A DNA stretch of 64,000 nucleotides, taken from Heloderma charlesbogerti. Its lineage: Eukaryota > Chordata > Lepidosauria > Squamata > Helodermatidae. The DNA is taken from positions 558,001 to 622,000 of the forward strand of contig JANEZZ010000734.1 in assembly GCA_026122225.1 (NCBI GenBank). The letters are read 5' to 3'. The position numbers and the translations under genes are program-made. The number at the start of each line of letters is the position of its first letter. The stretch's first letter is position 1. This document shows positions 61,510 through 64,000 of this stretch, one piece after another. Under the pieces are notes generated by a model that was given only the letters and a program-made list of their open reading frames with translations, made no database searches and was not told the DNA's origin.

Positions 61510-61958
61510 TGAAGAAGGGTGTGAGGTGACAGGGGAGAGGGCCTTCCTGGCTGTGGAACCTTGCTTATACAATTCTCTCCCCTGTGAGGCTCACCTGGTG
61601 CCTATACTAGCCTGATAACCTTTTGACACCAGGGAAAGATTTTTTGGGGTAAAATCCAACATATGTCCTACTTAGAGTAGACCCATTGAAATGAATGGGA
61701 CTTCAGTTAGTCATGACTAACTTGAATCCCATTCATTTCAATGGGTCTACTCTAAGTAGGACATATGTTGGATTTTAACTTTTATTTCCACAGGCCTTTA
61801 AACATCTGATGAGTTTTTAAACACTGTTATTTTCTGATTTTATTGTTTGTTGATTACTCAATATTTCTAATTTCATTGGGTTTTTATTTATTTTTATTGT
61901 GGCGGGGGGACTGCTCAAGAAATATTTATTGCAGGGCAGTATATAAAGACATCAAATA
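61510..61958 (+). mobile_element. L2-like LINE 3' end, interrupted by palindrome
   Basis: GGAGAGGGCCTTCCTGGCTG, TGGAACCTTGCTTATACAATTC (a RAF...LYNSLP-like C-terminus) and later a T-rich 3' region with TTGTTTGTTGATTAC and GGGCAGTATATAAAGAC. The perfect palindrome at 61651-61776 splits it. Confidence 0.6.
61651..61776. repeat. Perfect 50-bp inverted repeat, MITE 'Q'
   Basis: Left arm 61651-61700 (AAAATCCAACATATGTCC ... AAATGAATGGGA) is the exact inverse complement of 61727-61776. The 26-bp centre contains GTTAGTCATGACTAAC, also self-complementary. Family members with eroded arms are at 30541-30665 and 31829-35532 (split). Confidence 0.97.
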
Positions 61959-62090
61959 AGGGAGCAATCCTATACAGGTTTAGACAGAAAAAAGTCCTAC
62001 ATCTCCCAGCATTCCCCAGCAGTGCTGGATGGGGAATGCTGGGAGTTGTAGGACTACTTTCTCTCTAAACCTGCACAGGATTGCACCTTA
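61959..62090. repeat. Palindromic MITE 'P', full copy
   Basis: GGGAGCAATCCTATACAGG faces CCTGCACAGGATTGCACCTT; CTCCCAGCATTCCCCAGC faces GGGGAATGCTGGGAGTTG. 132 bp. Confidence 0.8.
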
Positions 62091-63103
62091 AATAAATAAA
62101 TATATAGAGGTTCCTTCAGACCTGTTGAGGAGCATCACTGTAATTACGTGGCCCATCCCATCCTTATACTTGGGTCATCTTGACCCAAGTTGCTAAAAAA
62201 AAAAAAGTTTATTGAATGGTTTATAGCACCATTAACCTTATATTACTGAAAAGAGGTTTCAGTATGCAGCCCTGCCATGTACAGATTAAAGGAACATCTG
62301 TTGTAAAATACTGATTATAATTAAATTAGCGGCCTTGACTTTGGCATCTGTGGGCTACAATCCAAAACAAATGGCCATTAACAATGCTGTTTTGGAAGTT
62401 CTTTAGAGAGATGATTCTGCTTAGAGAGATACTTTTAAATATTCAAAATATGGTATATTAAAAGAATTATGGTAAAAAGGGACTTCCTGGAATAAAGGAC
62501 TGATATGAAGAAAGTTGTTAATGCTGTAATTAGACAGTACAGCATTAACAAGCTCTTTCACATACATTTCACATACATTATTTTTGGAATTGTAATTATT
62601 GTAACATGCATCTCTTCTATTATATGGTCTTTCAAATGCCTGGTTGAGTGAGAGAGAGATGGATCTGTAATCTTTAAGAAATCAGAGGGCGGAATCCAAG
62701 TCGACATGAGCACTAATGTGAACAATGTTGATCTAGCACAAGGGGCCTCTGGTACTATGCCAATAGTATTAGCTGGCACAATGGGTTTTCTGGGGAATCC
62801 CATCACGCCAGCTAATACTAGAGGGTCATGCTAGAGGGTCATGCTAGAGGCTTCTTCTGCTGGTGCAGAAGAAGTGGAGACTTGGATACTGCGAAGATTT
62901 TCCTTTAAATTCATATCTTCATCTTTGGTTAGACTAACAATAATGCTATGAAAGCTACAGAGTAGAGCCTCCTTCTAACCGAAGCCTTCCTCTAGCATAG
63001 TTTTCACTGGAGTTTCTCGATGTAAAATGTATAATCCTCTTTGCCTCTTTGGTAAAACTCCTAAAATGCTAACAGATGAAGGGTGCCATTACCATCCTAC
63101 AGG
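62091..63103. other. No gene; one short hairpin
   Basis: A hairpin at 62764-62820 has arms TAGTATTAGCTGGC and GCCAGCTAATACTA, and the repeat GAGGGTCATGCTA follows twice. Otherwise nothing was recognised. Confidence 0.5.
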
Positions 63104-63379
63104 TAGGGATGGATGGACGCTCCCCCCCATCTGGGTCTTCCGTGTGCCCGCCAAGCTTCTGCCCCTGCTCATGTGCCCCTGGACCCACTCACATGCCATG
63201 CTGAGCTTGCCGAGCCGCCCTCACCTACCCTGAGCCACCCTCGAGTGCCTGTCTTTCCAGTGGCCCATTTACACCTGTAATATTCGGTATATGGGGCCTT
63301 TATGGCACAATATTAGATTTTCAGACGTTCCTGAGGTGCCATATATATATATTCGTATGTATGTATGTATGTGTGTATG

Positions 63380-63410
<31 letters not shown>

Positions 63411-63424
63411 GTGTGTGTGTGTGT

Positions 63425-63466
<42 letters not shown>

Positions 63467-63616
63467 ACCATGGGAACAACAGGTCTCAAGGATGGCTCTG
63501 GGTAGTGCGGGGGCGGCACAAGAGGGGGCAGCAGTGCGGCAGGGGCAACCTGGAGTTGCAAGCATGGGGCAGTCTGTCGGACTGCCAGACTAAGCCTGGC
63601 ACCCACGCCATCCCTA
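63104..63616. mobile_element. hAT-type MITE with 8-bp TSD
   Basis: Termini TAGGGATGGATGGACG and CCCACGCCATCCCTA. Flanks CCTACAGG (63096-63103) and CCTACAGC (63617-63624) differ at one base. It is GC-rich and includes the microsatellite at 63343-63462. No coding or FB palindromes. Confidence 0.82.
63343..63462. repeat. (GTAT)(TG)(TA) compound microsatellite
   Basis: ATATATAT, then GTAT units (63354-63370), TG repeats (63371-63428) with TATG breaks, then a pure TA run (63433-63462). Inside the hAT MITE. Confidence 0.95.
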
Positions 63617-63624
63617 CCTACAGC

Positions 63625-64000
63625 CGAGGGTCGCAGAATGTGGTGTAAGTGCCATTCTGCCGCCAGGAGGCCCACCGGTGGAACAGCACTGACACTGCCA
63701 GGAACAGCCCTCTTCGTGTATATCTGTTCTTCGGTGGGGGCTAAAAGGGCAGGTTATTGGGGCAGCAGAGGATCTGCATGACCCTAAGCCCCTTTGTTCC
63801 CAACATACCCATGAAAATGGTCCAAAACTATGTCAGACCTGGGGCTGGCATAGTAATTTCACTCCCACTGGAGTCAATGGGAGAAAAAAAAGCTTTAAAA
63901 CCTGTCACCCCCAATGCCACTGTGTGCCAGCAGGGATGAGCAAGTGGTGATAGTTCTGCCACAGAATTTCCCCCATCACTATAGGATTGCTCTGTCTGAT
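63625..64000. other. No recognised feature
   Basis: Nothing was recognised. The text near 63958 (CACAGAATTTCCCCCATCAC) resembles an FB/hAT end region but lacks a clear terminus before the window closes. Confidence 0.35.

Noticed and set aside
63291..63675. Tyr/Val and His/Thr repeat open frames
   Set aside because: Translations of the TG/TA microsatellite inside the hAT MITE.

Overview
The window is repeat-dense vertebrate nuclear DNA. I recognise no host protein-coding exon, rRNA, tRNA gene or CRISPR array. The repeat content points to a squamate reptile, probably a lizard. It has two full-length BovB (RTE-clade) LINEs, a SINE whose tRNA-like head and BovB-like tail match the Sauria SINE type, sauropsid CR1 LINEs ending in repeated ATTCTATG units, L2-clade LINEs with TTTA tails, MIR-like tRNA SINEs and many hAT-type miniature elements. 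All coding capacity I can name is retrotransposon endonuclease (EN), reverse transcriptase (RT) or ORF1 sequence, every copy damaged.

Layout. 1-4.6 kb: L2 fragments, palindromic MITEs, an AAAT microsatellite and a purine-rich minisatellite. 4.6-7.3 kb: CR1-A. 8.9-12.1 kb: BovB-1 with a 13-bp target-site duplication (TSD). 13.4-17.1 kb: SINE, CR1 tails, small palindromes and triplet repeats. 17.3-19.5 kb: CR1-B. 19.8-22.0 kb: nested foldback hAT elements and a second MITE. 23.3-26.2 kb: an older RTE. 26.7-29.1 kb: three more foldback elements, one nested. 29.5-31 kb: degraded L2-like LINE with a SINE in it. 31.8-35.5 kb: BovB-2 and a Sauria SINE, both inserted into one palindromic MITE. 36.6-39.1 kb: an L2-clade LINE whose RT frame has one nonsense codon. 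39.9-41.5 kb: CR1-D. 43.5-48.5 kb: CR1-E with ORF1 esterase, EN and RT, split by a foldback element. 49-51.4 kb: three hAT MITEs. 53.0-54.6 kb: a 5'-inverted RTE with a foldback element in it. 56.4-57.2 kb: another foldback element. 58.4-59.5 kb: CR1-F between direct repeats. 59.6-64 kb: palindromic MITEs, an L2 tail and a last hAT MITE.

The most unusual component is a family of nine non-autonomous hAT-like foldback elements, called 'FB' here. Termini are TAGGGATG-type, and five copies have exact 8-bp TSDs, with a sixth differing by one base. The long copies carry an inverted repeat of roughly 0.4-0.5 kb that is itself built from nested 30-40 bp palindromes (GATAGGCTACGTA and GTAGTCTACGTAA types) plus ATGGCGGC/GCCGCCAT stems. 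The flanking arms are CpG-rich. In all eight copies with both ends present, a splice-donor-like motif (GTAAGT, GTAGGT and similar) sits near each end and faces outward; the one truncated copy keeps this at its surviving end. One copy has inserted into the hairpin arm of another copy. No transposase that could move FB is present.

Relative ages can be read from nesting: CR1-E and the 5'-inverted RTE predate their FB insertions; a palindromic MITE predates both BovB-2 and the Sauria SINE; FB has inserted into FB.
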